NCBI GenBank assembly: GCA_026414485.1
Contig: JAOAIX010000002.1
Location: 112,268-176,267 of the forward strand
Direction: 5' to 3'
From: Candidatus Bathyarchaeota archaeon
Lineage (GTDB): Archaea; Thermoproteota; Bathyarchaeia; Bathyarchaeales; Bathycorpusculaceae
Length of the DNA: 64,000 bases
Shown: one piece after another, positions 53,640 to 62,441 of the stretch
Layout: each line of letters begins with the position of its first letter
Position numbering within the stretch: the stretch's first letter is position 1
The notes under the pieces: generated by a model
Databases searched by the model: none
Told to the model about the DNA's origin: nothing
The model's input: the letters and a program-made list of their open reading frames with translations, nothing else
Made by a program: the position numbers and the translations under genes

Positions 53640-54959
53640 TCAGGAATGCCATTGGGCAATCATGTTCTGCATAGTTTCACAGGTTTTTTCCAATCCATAA
53701 CGTCTGAGCGGTTTAGTTAAATGTCTCTGTGAACGCGTCGAAGTTACGTAAAGCCCAACATTTAAGCTGCGGGTTACGGCAATTTCAGTTTTTACAGCAC
53801 CGTTATATCTGGAGCCACATTTTTCACATCTAAACCCTTGTCTTTTACCCATAGACTTCAAACGTTTGCCACATTTTGTACAAGTCGGATTCTGCGGCAA
53901 AAATTTTTGGGCTAATTGTAAAACATGGATTTTTTCAAGATTCACTGTTAAAGGTTTACCGGCGGCTTTTCGTACCGCACCGTAAACCTCAACCACGTCC
54001 CCAACGACAAGTTGGCGCGCCACTTTACGTAAATCGCCAGTCGGTTCATAAGCAGCACAGTCTACTTCGCCTGTATCATCTTTTATAGAGAAAACAACAT
54101 GCCGTACAGGAACCACCATAGGTGAACGAGACACAACCCCTTTTGCAACTACAGAATGATAAGGTTGAACCTCCTTCAATGCGCCGACACGTGTAAGATG
54201 CATGTCAGTTCCTTGGTTGGTACGGAAAATCATCCACCGTTCGACAGGCTCCAACACCTTAACCATGCTGAAGGCCTTCTTTACTATCTCTGGTGTTTCT
54301 CCTCTGATGCCAAACAAAATCGGGTCTGGACCTCGGGGGGTAATAATAACGCGTTTCTTTTCGTAGTCTACATTGTTAAATGTGTACGGCTGCAATGCTT
54401 GGTCCATTTGGAAAATTGAAGGGATGTCGACTTGCCGTTTGGTGCCGCGGTTCTCTGAAACGCGATATGTGATCAACTCATAAGTGTAGTCCCCAAGGAA
54501 AGTTTCGCCTATGGCTGCAAGTGCTCCAATGATGCCGCGTTGCGTATTGTAGCCTAGGGCTTCCGCGTGGAATTTACGGATAAGTCGCAGAGTTTCTTTG
54601 AGCGTGACTATGCTTGTGGTTGCTCGTTTGGCAAATGTGGTGAGTTCGGGTGGCACGTTAACGCGTTTTAGGAAAACGATGCCTGGGTCTGTACCTTTCC
54701 AGTTGAGATCAGAGTTTTCCTCGATTAAATCAATAATTTTTTCTTTTAGTTGCTCCTCTGTGTGTTTAGGGTAGGCGATGCGTAGACATAAAGCGCCGTT
54801 ACCCCGTGTTTTCCAAGGGACGTTAGGATTCAACCGAACCAAGCTAGGGTAATCTAGAAAATGCACTTTAAACTTCTCTAACTCGGCGACGAGAAGCGCC
54901 GCTATATAGGTAGTGCATCCTTGGCGTGTGGAGTCGGTGTCGTCAAAGCCTATATGCAT
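53640..54959 (-). CDS. tiaS: tRNA(Ile2) 2-agmatinylcytidine synthetase TiaS
   Basis: Archaea-specific enzyme that attaches agmatine to C34 of tRNA-Ile(CAU) so it reads AUA. About 439 residues. The N-terminal family start is MHIGFDDTDSTRQGCTTY. LVRLNPNVPWKTRGNGA and a kinase-like core (YNTQRGIIGALAAIG) follow. An OB-fold (HVVFSIKDDTGEVDC) and a C-terminal zinc ribbon (CTKCGKRLKSMGKRQGF with CEKCGSRY) end the protein. ATG 54959 fits the family start; a TTG eight codons upstream (54983) is in frame. Confidence 0.96.
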   Translation of the reverse strand: MHIGFDDTDSTRQGCTTYIAALLVAELEKFKVHFLDYPSLVRLNPNVPWKTRGNGALCLRIAYPKHTEEQLKEKIIDLIEENSDLNWKGTDPGIVFLKRVNVPPELTTFAKRATTSIVTLKETLRLIRKFHAEALGYNTQRGIIGALAAIGETFLGDYTYELITYRVSENRGTKRQVDIPSIFQMDQALQPYTFNNVDYEKKRVIITPRGPDPILFGIRGETPEIVKKAFSMVKVLEPVERWMIFRTNQGTDMHLTRVGALKEVQPYHSVVAKGVVSRSPMVVPVRHVVFSIKDDTGEVDCAAYEPTGDLRKVARQLVVGDVVEVYGAVRKAAGKPLTVNLEKIHVLQLAQKFLPQNPTCTKCGKRLKSMGKRQGFRCEKCGSRYNGAVKTEIAVTRSLNVGLYVTSTRSQRHLTKPLRRYGLEKTCETMQNMIAQWHS

Positions 54960-55057
54960 TCTGTCATAGTTGGTTAGTGACAATAATGTTCCCTTTAGTT
55001 TAGATTCTGCGTTAGGTGGGGTAAAAAGCTTGTTAGGAAAAACTATGGTAAAGTATT

Positions 55058-55537
55058 TTACTGGTAAAATTCGATTGCTGATTGTTCAAAGGATGAAAAT
55101 AAGTTTGTAACTTTTTTGGCTTGCCACAATGTGGTTTTTCTTTTCAAAGTGTCGAGGTAGCCGTTGAGGCTTTCGATACAATGAATTTCGCGTCCAATTA
55201 ATGCTGAAAGAGTTTGCCAATACCAGAGGTTAGGTTTGATTTTTGCGAATTCCAAGTTTTGCTTTAGACGTGCTGTTCCCTCTTTTCCGCGTCGGTCGAA
55301 ATCCAAAAGGAGAATCGCTTCTGAAACGTGCGTTTTCTGAATTTCAGATATGGCGTCTATAAAGGATTTACCGCCTGTTTTAACGGTTATTATGGATCCA
55401 TACGCGCCGAGGTTACGTAAAGTTTGGAGATCTTTTTGACCTTCTACAATTATAGGCGTACCCTTTGCTGATTCCTCTATGAGTGCTGCTAAAATTTGCT
55501 GGAGTTTCTCTTGTTTTTCCTTCAACTTACATGACAA
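55058..55537 (-). CDS. Toprim-domain protein (UPF0292/RNase M5-like)
   Basis: A 159-residue stand-alone Toprim protein. The glutamate motif is TPIIVEGQKDLQTLRNLG (residues 28-45) and the DxD motif is AILLLDFDRRGKEGTARL (about 92-109). These residues bind Mg2+ in primases, topoisomerases and RNase M5. Small archaeal Toprim proteins of this sort have no proven role; DNA or RNA processing is likely. It ends 75 bases before tiaS and starts seven bases after the tyrS stop, so it is probably in an operon with tyrS. Confidence 0.85.
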   Translation of the reverse strand: MSCKLKEKQEKLQQILAALIEESAKGTPIIVEGQKDLQTLRNLGAYGSIITVKTGGKSFIDAISEIQKTHVSEAILLLDFDRRGKEGTARLKQNLEFAKIKPNLWYWQTLSALIGREIHCIESLNGYLDTLKRKTTLWQAKKVTNLFSSFEQSAIEFYQ

Positions 55538-55544
55538 GGCACAG

Positions 55545-56633
55545 TTACCTTGTGATTTTAGCTTTACGGATGGTTTCTAGGCAGTCAGCTGCTTCTTTGT
55601 TTGTCGCAAAATATTTTCGGACAGGCTCCAGTATAACAGAAAGTTGATCGGCAACGCTGTTTTTAAGATCCATTGGGTGCACTTTTCCTGATATGTACGC
55701 TTCTGCCAGTTCGTTGAAGCTTTCAAACTGTACTGTGCCTCCGAATTTAGCTGGGCGTTCAATAGTGAATATTGGGTTTTCTCGGAAAATAATGTACCTG
55801 CAAATGTCAAGTATAGGGTTAAAAGCCACAGTTTTCTCAGGGCAGAAAGCCTTCGACATTTTCTGTTTGATTTCAGCTGGTGTGTCATAGATGAAGATGC
55901 ACGTGTCAGGTTTGCTTTTGCTCATTTTGGCAGAAGCAACCGCTTCTTTTTCTTGACCTGCAGGAATTGGCCAAATCTTTGGTTTTTCTAGTCCCTGCAG
56001 CAGATGATGATGAACGCACACGGGCTTCCAGTAGCCGATTTTTTCGCCTATTTCGCGTGCGACAACGTTGGCTTTACGTTGATCCATGCCTAGCTGACAG
56101 ATTTTCACATTAAGATGGAAAATGTCTGCAACCTGCATAGGCGTGTAGAGGAAGTCGCTGACGTAGTGAGCTTCTGTTTCTTTTCTTCCCGCAATTTCCA
56201 GCGTGCGTGTGGTGCGGGCGATTGTTAAGTTTTTGGCGATTTTTACTGTTTTTGCCCAGAACTCAAGGTTATCGTAGAGCTCGTCAGAATATATGAATTC
56301 AACTTTGTCGGCTGGAACTCCCAAAGCGATCCATGAATGACGAAACAGATCTGCAGCTTTCCGGATTAATGCTAAGTCTCCGCCAAGCTTGTTGTTTAGC
56401 CAAGCATGCCACGTTGACAAATAAGCTTTAAAACGCACTCCTGCTTCGATGAAGTCCTTCATTTTGTAGGCGCATATGACGCCGGTTCCCAAATGAACTA
56501 GGCCTGATGGCTCAAAACCATTGTAAGCTATAGGGTGCTCTTCTTCTTCGAGAAGCTTCCTAAGACCCTCAGGAGTTAAAACTTCCTCTGCAGGAGACCT
56601 GCATATTAGTTCGATTCGTTTCTCGATATCCAA
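55545..56633 (-). CDS. tyrS: Tyrosyl-tRNA synthetase (archaeal type)
   Basis: Class I synthetase of 362 residues charging tRNA-Tyr. The HIGH-type motif is EPSGLVHLGTG (near residue 45). The anticodon-proximal region has QLGMDQRKANVVAREIGEK. The KMSKS loop is intact (SAKMSKSKPDTCIF). It lacks the bacterial S4 domain, as archaeal TyrRS does. The start at TTG 56633 (LDIEKRIELI) suits the family. The closely related TrpRS is less likely given the length and the YKMKDFIEAG segment. Confidence 0.94.
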   Translation of the reverse strand: MDIEKRIELICRSPAEEVLTPEGLRKLLEEEEHPIAYNGFEPSGLVHLGTGVICAYKMKDFIEAGVRFKAYLSTWHAWLNNKLGGDLALIRKAADLFRHSWIALGVPADKVEFIYSDELYDNLEFWAKTVKIAKNLTIARTTRTLEIAGRKETEAHYVSDFLYTPMQVADIFHLNVKICQLGMDQRKANVVAREIGEKIGYWKPVCVHHHLLQGLEKPKIWPIPAGQEKEAVASAKMSKSKPDTCIFIYDTPAEIKQKMSKAFCPEKTVAFNPILDICRYIIFRENPIFTIERPAKFGGTVQFESFNELAEAYISGKVHPMDLKNSVADQLSVILEPVRKYFATNKEAADCLETIRKAKITR

Positions 56634-56894
56634 GCATTATCATTCCTATGATAGTTGGTAGTTAATGTAAATAGTTAGTTTAAAAAGTTAGTTACACATT
56701 TGGAGACGTTAAAACCTAATTTTTTATTGGTTATAATAGAAGTTCATCAGTGATAACTAGAATAAAAAAAATTAATATAAAACATCGTTATTTGGATAAA
56801 ACAATAATTTAAAGTAATCCTGAAATAAGGCTTGAATTGAAAAGCACAGTGTTCTCTTTACGGAGAAGTAAAAAGTTTGGAGGGAGAGGCGTAT

Positions 56895-59800
56895 ATGGGT
56901 TACAATATACGTGTTTTACATGTAGATGACGAGCCAGACGCTTTAGCTGTAACTAAGAGCATCTTGGAAATGGAAGGCAACATCAACGTTGGAAGCGCCT
57001 CCTCGGTAGACGAGGCTTTAAAAAAGCTGAAGTCCAAGCCATATGACGTAATTATTTCGGATTACGAAATGCCTTATAAATCAGGCTTGGATTTTCTTGC
57101 GGAAATTAGAAAAAAAGCTGACCCACCACCTTTTATTGTTTTCACAGGAAAGGGACGTGAAGAAGTAGTTGTTAAAGCGCTGAACTTAGGTGCTTTTAGA
57201 TACATTAACAAGCACGGTGACCCTGAAACTGTATATAAAGAACTTATTGCGAGCATAAAACAAGCCTACGAGTTTATTACTGCCCGTAGAGAATTTCTGA
57301 GAAGTGAAGAACAGTTTAGACAGTTATTTTCTAGAATGCCTAGTGGCGTTGCAGTCTACAAGGCGGTGGAAAATGGGAAAGACTTTGTCTTTGTTGATCT
57401 AAATGAAGCGGCAGAAAGAATCGAAAAGATTCACAAAAAAGATGTAATTGGAAGAAGAGTCACTGAGGCATTTCCAGGAGTTAGAGATCTTGGGCTTCTA
57501 CAAATTTTTCAAGAAGTATGGCGCACAGGGAAAGCGGCATATCACCCATGTGCACTTTACCGCGATAAGCGTTGTGCAGGGTCATGGCGCGAGAATTGGG
57601 TGTATAAACTCCCAAATGGAAACATTGTTGCGATTTATAACGATATAACTGAACTAAAACGCATGGAAATACTTTTAAAAGAAAGTGAAATTCGCTTTCG
57701 CGAATTAACAGATTCTTTGCCAGAGGTTATTTTTGAAGTAGACTTGCAGGGTAAACTGACGTATGTGAACAAGAGAGGTTTTGAACTTACAGGATATACT
57801 AAAGAAGATTTTGAAAAGGGTATCTGTGTATTTGATCTGGTAGTTCCTGAGGAGGTGGAACGACTCAAAAGAGATACCATTTCAGTAATGAGGGGTACTG
57901 GTCCAAACCGTGGTGAATTTACAATTCGGAAGAAAGATGGAACAGTTTTTTCTGTTGCAATTGAAAGTATTCCAATTGTTTCAGAGGGAAAGGTAACTGG
58001 AATTAGAGGTATCGCCATTGATTTAACCGAAAGTCGTGTAAAAGAAAAAGAATCTAAAAGGCAAATGCAAGAAATTCGCAGCATTATAGATGGTATTGGA
58101 GATTTATTGATTGTGATGGACAGCAGCCGGCGTGTTATTCTTGTGAACAAGAAAACCTGTGACTTCTTCAAAAAGAAACCTGAGGAACTATTGGGTAAAT
58201 ATTGTTACGAGATTTTCCATGGTACAGATAAACCATGGCCAAGTTGCCACGCAACAACAACATTTAGTGAAAAAACCACTATCACAGGCGAAATAGTGGA
58301 TTCTATATTGGGCATAACTTTTCTTGTAACAACTTCACCGATCCTAAACGAAAAAGGCGAACTAATTAAGTGTATACATATCGCGAAAGATATAACTGAA
58401 CAGAAGAAAAATGAAGCGAAAATTGCAGCACTACTAGAATGCACCAGCTCAATCTTAAAAACACATGAATTCGCACAGGTAGCTAGATCGATATTTAACT
58501 CATGTAAAAACCTCATAGGTGCCACGGCAGGTTATGTTGCGCTTTTGTCTGCTGACGGAAAAGAAAACGAGGTTCTCTTTTTAGATTCAGGAGGATACAG
58601 ATGCACAGTTGACCCCAACTTGCCTATGCCTATTCGTGGTTTTCGAGAAAAAGCCTACCAAACGCAGAAGGTAGTTTATGAAAATAATTTTGCTATAGGC
58701 AAATGGACACAGTTTTTACCCAGAGGGCATGTAAACTTGGATAACGTTATGTTTGTACCGTTAATTGGTGACGGCAAAACAGTTGGATTAATCGGTTTAG
58801 CTAATAAGCAGGCAGGTTTCACCGATGAAGACGCATCCATTGCAATGGCCTTCGGCAATTACGCCGTCATAGCTCTAAATAACAGTCGGACATGGAGCAT
58901 TCTACAGAACAAAGAAGCACAGTTGAGGGCCATTACCAACTCTGCCATTGATGGAATAATAATGATTGACGATGAAGGCAAAATTGTCTTTTGGAACCCA
59001 GCGGCTGAAAAAATATTCGGGTACACTTCAAACGACGTTACAGGAAAAAATCTTCATCTGCTTTTATCTCCAGCTTTTTATCCTGTTTTCGAAAAAAGTT
59101 TTGTCAAATTCAGAGAAAGCGGAGTTGGTGAAGTTATCGGGAAAATCGTCGAATTGGAAGGTTTAAGAAAGGATGGCTCAAAGGTTCCAATAGAACTTTC
59201 CCTCTCGGCGCTAAAGCTTGATAACAAATTTCACGTCGTTGGCATTATAAGAGATATCTCTGAACGCAAAAGAGTAGAAAAAGAACTACAGGAAGAACAT
59301 GACAAAGTAAAAATGATAAATGAGAAACTGCGAGTAGTTGGCAATTTAACCCGCCATGACGTACGTAACAAATTATGCACCGTCACTGGAAACGCCTACT
59401 TGATTAAGAACAAGCACCCAGACCAAAAAGATATTGTAGATGGACTAACTCGGATTGAGCAAGCAATTAAAAAAATCGAGGATATTCTTGATTTCTCAAG
59501 AATGTATGAACAGCTTGGTGTGGAAAAGTTAAGTTTAATTGACGTGGGACAAAAAATCGAAGAAGCCCTAACGCTTTTCCCTCAGATAAACAAATTAAAG
59601 GTTATAAACAAATGTAATGGATTACGCGTGCTTGCCGACTCGTTCTTAAGGCAACTATTTTACAATCTCATAGACAACTCTATAAAACATGGCGGGTACG
59701 TTACAAAAATCAGAGTCTACTTTGAAAGACCAAATGCTGAGACACTAAATTTAATTTATGAAGACAACGGAAAAGGAATCACGGATGTAAACAGACAAAA

Positions 59801-59993
59801 ACTGTTCACTGAAGGGTTCAGCACCACAGGCTCATCAGGTTACGGCTTATACTTGATAAAGAAGATGATTGAAGTTTACGGGTGGGACATACAAGAGAAA
59901 GGCAAAGAAGGCGAAGGCGCAAAAATTGTAATTACAATCCCCAGAATTAACCATAAAGGACAAGAAAACTTTCAGTTACCATCAATTCATTGA
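56895..59993 (+). CDS. Hybrid receiver/PAS/GAF histidine kinase
   Basis: A 1032-residue signalling protein with an N-terminal receiver domain. VLHVDDEPDAL holds the acidic pocket, Asp56 in VIISDYEMP is the phosphoacceptor and RYINKHG supplies the conserved Lys. At least three PAS modules, a GAF domain (about residues 510-670) and another PAS (about 680-800) follow. The kinase core has the H-box [10 protein letters not shown] near residue 818, N-box NLIDNSIKHG and DNGKGI. No transmembrane helix. ATG 56895 is preferred over TTG 56877, because GGAGGGAGAGG precedes it. The core is nearly the same design as the kinase at the window start. Ligand unknown. Confidence 0.94.
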   Translation: MGYNIRVLHVDDEPDALAVTKSILEMEGNINVGSASSVDEALKKLKSKPYDVIISDYEMPYKSGLDFLAEIRKKADPPPFIVFTGKGREEVVVKALNLGAFRYINKHGDPETVYKELIASIKQAYEFITARREFLRSEEQFRQLFSRMPSGVAVYKAVENGKDFVFVDLNEAAERIEKIHKKDVIGRRVTEAFPGVRDLGLLQIFQEVWRTGKAAYHPCALYRDKRCAGSWRENWVYKLPNGNIVAIYNDITELKRMEILLKESEIRFRELTDSLPEVIFEVDLQGKLTYVNKRGFELTGYTKEDFEKGICVFDLVVPEEVERLKRDTISVMRGTGPNRGEFTIRKKDGTVFSVAIESIPIVSEGKVTGIRGIAIDLTESRVKEKESKRQMQEIRSIIDGIGDLLIVMDSSRRVILVNKKTCDFFKKKPEELLGKYCYEIFHGTDKPWPSCHATTTFSEKTTITGEIVDSILGITFLVTTSPILNEKGELIKCIHIAKDITEQKKNEAKIAALLECTSSILKTHEFAQVARSIFNSCKNLIGATAGYVALLSADGKENEVLFLDSGGYRCTVDPNLPMPIRGFREKAYQTQKVVYENNFAIGKWTQFLPRGHVNLDNVMFVPLIGDGKTVGLIGLANKQAGFTDEDASIAMAFGNYAVIALNNSRTWSILQNKEAQLRAITNSAIDGIIMIDDEGKIVFWNPAAEKIFGYTSNDVTGKNLHLLLSPAFYPVFEKSFVKFRESGVGEVIGKIVELEGLRKDGSKVPIELSLSALKLDNKFHVVGIIRDISERKRVEKELQEEHDKVKMINEKLRVVGNLTRHDVRNKLCTVTGNAYLIKNKHPDQKDIVDGLTRIEQAIKKIEDILDFSRMYEQLGVEKLSLIDVGQKIEEALTLFPQINKLKVINKCNGLRVLADSFLRQLFYNLIDNSIKHGGYVTKIRVYFERPNAETLNLIYEDNGKGITDVNRQKLFTEGFSTTGSSGYGLYLIKKMIEVYGWDIQEKGKEGEGAKIVITIPRINHKGQENFQLPSIH

Positions 59994-60129
59994 ATACTCT
60001 ATGTTCAGCATTGGGTTTTTTATTTAAACAAAAACGCCTTTAACCTTTGTAAGGTGCAATAATATGTAATTTTTGGATAACGTATTTATCAGTAAGTGTT
60101 ATTTTTGTTGGCAGCAACTATGACTTAGA

Positions 60130-60217
60130 GCAGGGGTCGCCGAGCATGGTCAAAGGCGTAGGCTTCAGGAGCCTATCCTGTAGAGGTTCGTGGGTTCAAA
60201 TCCCACCCCCTGCACCA
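60130..60217 (+). tRNA. tRNA-Leu(CAG)
   Basis: Class II tRNA. Acceptor GCAGGGG (60130-60136) pairs with CCCCUGC. The anticodon arm is UAGGC-UUCAGGA-GCCUA, giving anticodon CAG (Leu). A variable arm (about UCCUGUAGAGGUUC) and the T-arm GUGGG-UUCAAAU-CCCAC follow. The discriminator is A at 60214 and CCA is encoded at 60215-60217. No intron. Confidence 0.97.
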
Positions 60218-60271
60218 GTTATAAATAAAGTCTTATTTACTTCAACCTCCTCACTATCCAGCTAGATCAGC

Positions 60272-60652
60272 ATGCAAACTGAAACAGAAAACAAGATAAA
60301 GCAAGATCTCCTAGTTGAAATTCACAACCTGGAGAACTACTATGCTCTATTGAACAACTACTTATCAGGAAAAGAATATGAGGCAACACAGATCAGGAGC
60401 ATCTTGCAACTGTTTAAAGCCAGTCTTAGCCGCACCAGTGCCTATCTGCTAACGCTCTATAACTTGAAAGGGCAACGTATCAAAATCCCTTGGGAACAAC
60501 TTTTTACAAATTTAGACCACACATTGGCAACTATGGAGCTTGCACCTTCAGCAAAGCTTAGAACGGCAGTTCAACTTGCATTGAATATGGCGGAGCCTAA
60601 AATTGATCAGGTAATGTCTTACTTGACAAACTTGAAAGAATTTCTAAAATAG
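60272..60652 (+). CDS. Helical hypothetical protein, 126 aa
   Basis: Not recognised. All-helical cytosolic protein with amphipathic repeats (LLVEIHNLENYYALLNNYLS, QIRSILQLFKASLSR, LRTAVQLALNMAEPKIDQVM). No cysteines, metal motif, signal or transmembrane segment. Three or four long helices would fit a small bundle, perhaps a dimer. ATG 60272 opens 54 bases after the tRNA-Leu gene, downstream of AT-rich sequence with little SD signal. Its neighbours give no hint of function. Confidence 0.6.
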   Translation: MQTETENKIKQDLLVEIHNLENYYALLNNYLSGKEYEATQIRSILQLFKASLSRTSAYLLTLYNLKGQRIKIPWEQLFTNLDHTLATMELAPSAKLRTAVQLALNMAEPKIDQVMSYLTNLKEFLK

Positions 60653-60747
60653 CTGTCTTAAATATTCCAGTTTTGTTTCACCACCCTTTTTTGCCTGTTT
60701 TGGGAAAAACCATAAAAGTCAAGGTCAACCATTAGGGGTGACCACAT

Positions 60748-61521
60748 ATGAATAGGAAATTGACTCTATCCCTAACCGCTTTAGCCTTAGTGTGCACTGG
60801 TTTATTTGGGCAGGTTTTCGCGCAAACTGAAGCACCTCTTGCAGGGGTTAATGTTGGAGATTACTTTACGTTCAGCTTAACGAGCCAATGGAGCACCACC
60901 AATGCTAGTGCTACGGCGCCTCCTTACCTTTTGGAGATTAACAAAACCGCATACTACAAAGTCATGATTTCCTCGGTAATAGGCCCTAACATTTCAGCCA
61001 CAAATATTTGGCACTTCAACAATGACACCGAAGTTAACTCTCTTGTTGTTATGGATATTGAAACACGCCAAATGTACTTTATGAACGGCTACCAAGGCTT
61101 TTGTAAAGCTAATCTAACAGCGGGCGAACCACTGTACGCAGGTATCTCTGATTCACCGATTATAAACGAGACGATAACCCGTAATTATGCCAGTGGACCA
61201 AGAGAAACAAACTTTGTCAGTTTTAGTTATCCTGTTATCGACTTCTACAACACCACAGAAGGCACAGAAACATTAACGCTCTACATCGACAAAATAACAG
61301 GCGTCTTCGTAGAACGCATTATCCACACAGAATTCCCTGATCAAACAGGCACCGAAACATGGAAGCTAACAGAAACAAACCGCTGGACAGTGACCGCTTC
61401 TACTGAACCATTGTCCTCTTTACTTCTGCCAATTGCCGGCATAGTAGCAGTCATCATAATAGGCGTCGTTGCCGCTGTCTTTTTGACTAAAAAAAGAAAG
61501 AAAAAGAAAAAGCGCCTCTAA
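60748..61521 (+). CDS. Membrane-anchored surface protein
   Basis: A 257-residue exported protein. The signal peptide ends after FGQVFAQT (about residue 26). A beta-rich ectodomain starts LAGVNVGDYFTFSLTSQW, and a C-terminal helix (LLLPIAGIVAVIIIGVVAAVF) with a very basic end (KKRKKKKKR) completes it. It resembles the protein at 21048-21692 in design (GDYF or GDWI start, Thr/Tyr-rich strands). Probably an adhesin-like or S-layer-associated protein; no enzymatic motif. SD GGGGTGACC precedes ATG 60748. Confidence 0.72.
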   Translation: MNRKLTLSLTALALVCTGLFGQVFAQTEAPLAGVNVGDYFTFSLTSQWSTTNASATAPPYLLEINKTAYYKVMISSVIGPNISATNIWHFNNDTEVNSLVVMDIETRQMYFMNGYQGFCKANLTAGEPLYAGISDSPIINETITRNYASGPRETNFVSFSYPVIDFYNTTEGTETLTLYIDKITGVFVERIIHTEFPDQTGTETWKLTETNRWTVTASTEPLSSLLLPIAGIVAVIIIGVVAAVFLTKKRKKKKKRL

Positions 61522-61766
61522 ACTAAAACTCACTTCTCCTTTACATTTTTTAAGCCACGTTCGCACAAATTTTATTTTGCTATCGCGCTGAAAAATTGCT
61601 GTGTTACATATCAAAAGAATAGCAATGTTACCCTTTTTAATTGTACCAAAATATTGCGGTTACGTAATAAAAAACCTTAAGCACAAACTTTGTAGACAGA
61701 GAAAACCAAAGAAAGATTCAAAGGCAAAAGTCAAAAATACAAACAAAAAAGGAAAAAGAAAGGAGG

Positions 61767-62084
61767 TTAATATTCTTCCATTTGATAGAGGTCAACACCT
61801 AAATCTATGTGTGAAGGCTTTTCAGAGGGGCTAGGCACTTCGAGGTCATACAGTTTGGACAAGGTCTTCTCCAACTCAGACACGCCATCGAGTTTGGTCT
61901 CAGCTACTGTAACTTTGAGTTTTCCTTTTGAATCAGACACAACTATGTTAAGGTGTTCACCACAGAGATCAAGGGCGTCATTAGGCACAACTTCGCTTAC
62001 CACGGGGCTTACTTGACCAGCTTCTGTCACGGTTACATGACACTTCAACAGAGCGTCTTCTACAGTAGGAGCAGGTTTAGTCAA
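61767..62084 (-). CDS. Acidic protein encoded after an RHH regulator
   Basis: Not recognised. A 105-residue acidic, mostly beta protein. It carries CHVTVTEAGQVSPVVSEVVP, then HLNIVVSDSKGKLKVTVAE, and a C-terminal EYxxxL-rich stretch (LEKTLSKLYDLEVPSPSE). No signal or membrane helix. The TTG start at 62084 overlaps the stop of the ribbon-helix-helix gene by eight bases, so the two form one translational unit. A toxin-antitoxin-like or regulatory partner role is possible but unsupported. Confidence 0.6.
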   Translation of the reverse strand: MTKPAPTVEDALLKCHVTVTEAGQVSPVVSEVVPNDALDLCGEHLNIVVSDSKGKLKVTVAETKLDGVSELEKTLSKLYDLEVPSPSEKPSHIDLGVDLYQMEEY

Positions 62085-62232
62085 CGCCCTTCCGCCTCCA
62101 GACTTCGGTGCTTATCAAATCACGAATCGCAACCCGGATTGCTTCAGCTCTATTGGGATAGAAGCATTCATCCACAAGTTGATCTAAAGCTTTAATATAC
62201 GTCTCAGGTAGGTACAAGGTAATTAACTTCAT
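62077..62232 (-). CDS. Ribbon-helix-helix (CopG-like) regulator, 51 aa
   Basis: Short gene below ORF size cutoffs. ATG 62232 opens 51 codons. The product has the ribbon strand MKLITLYLPETYIKALDQLV and the two helices DECFYPNRAEAIRVAIRDLI, the standard CopG/NikR N-terminal fold that dimerises and reads DNA with the strand. It lacks any sensory domain. It overlaps the acidic 105-residue protein downstream. A short palindrome, ATGTTTATAACAT (62304-62316), lies upstream and could be its operator. Confidence 0.85.
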   Translation of the reverse strand: MKLITLYLPETYIKALDQLVDECFYPNRAEAIRVAIRDLISTEVWRRKGVD

Positions 62233-62303
62233 CCTGACTTATCCCTCAGTAAACTACACAGAACCCTGTTGTCGGTTATACTTCTATATATTATGATGTA
62301 AAT

Positions 62304-62319
62304 ATGTTTATAACATGTT
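62304..62319. promoter_or_regulatory. Candidate RHH operator between divergent genes
   Basis: ATGTT-TAT-AACAT (62304-62316) is a perfect inverted repeat of five-base arms. It overlaps the 8-base palindrome AACATGTT (62312-62319). It sits between the regulator gene and the methylthiotransferase gene, beside AT-rich TATA-like sequences (TCTATATATT near 62283, GCTTATAAAC near 62329). Inference from symmetry and position. Confidence 0.4.
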
Positions 62320-62441
62320 TGTTCCTAAGCTTATAAACTTTGCAAGAAGCTCGTTGCATATTCCTGTATAAAACAACTGCAAGGAACCTGCAAGTTTTTA
62401 TTGGTTGCTTTATGTTTCTAATTTACGCAGGAGATGTTGAA

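Noticed and set aside
61601..61834. Forward ORF of 77 codons
   Set aside because: Mostly Lys-rich, AT-rich intergenic sequence running into the antisense of the acidic protein gene; no protein character.
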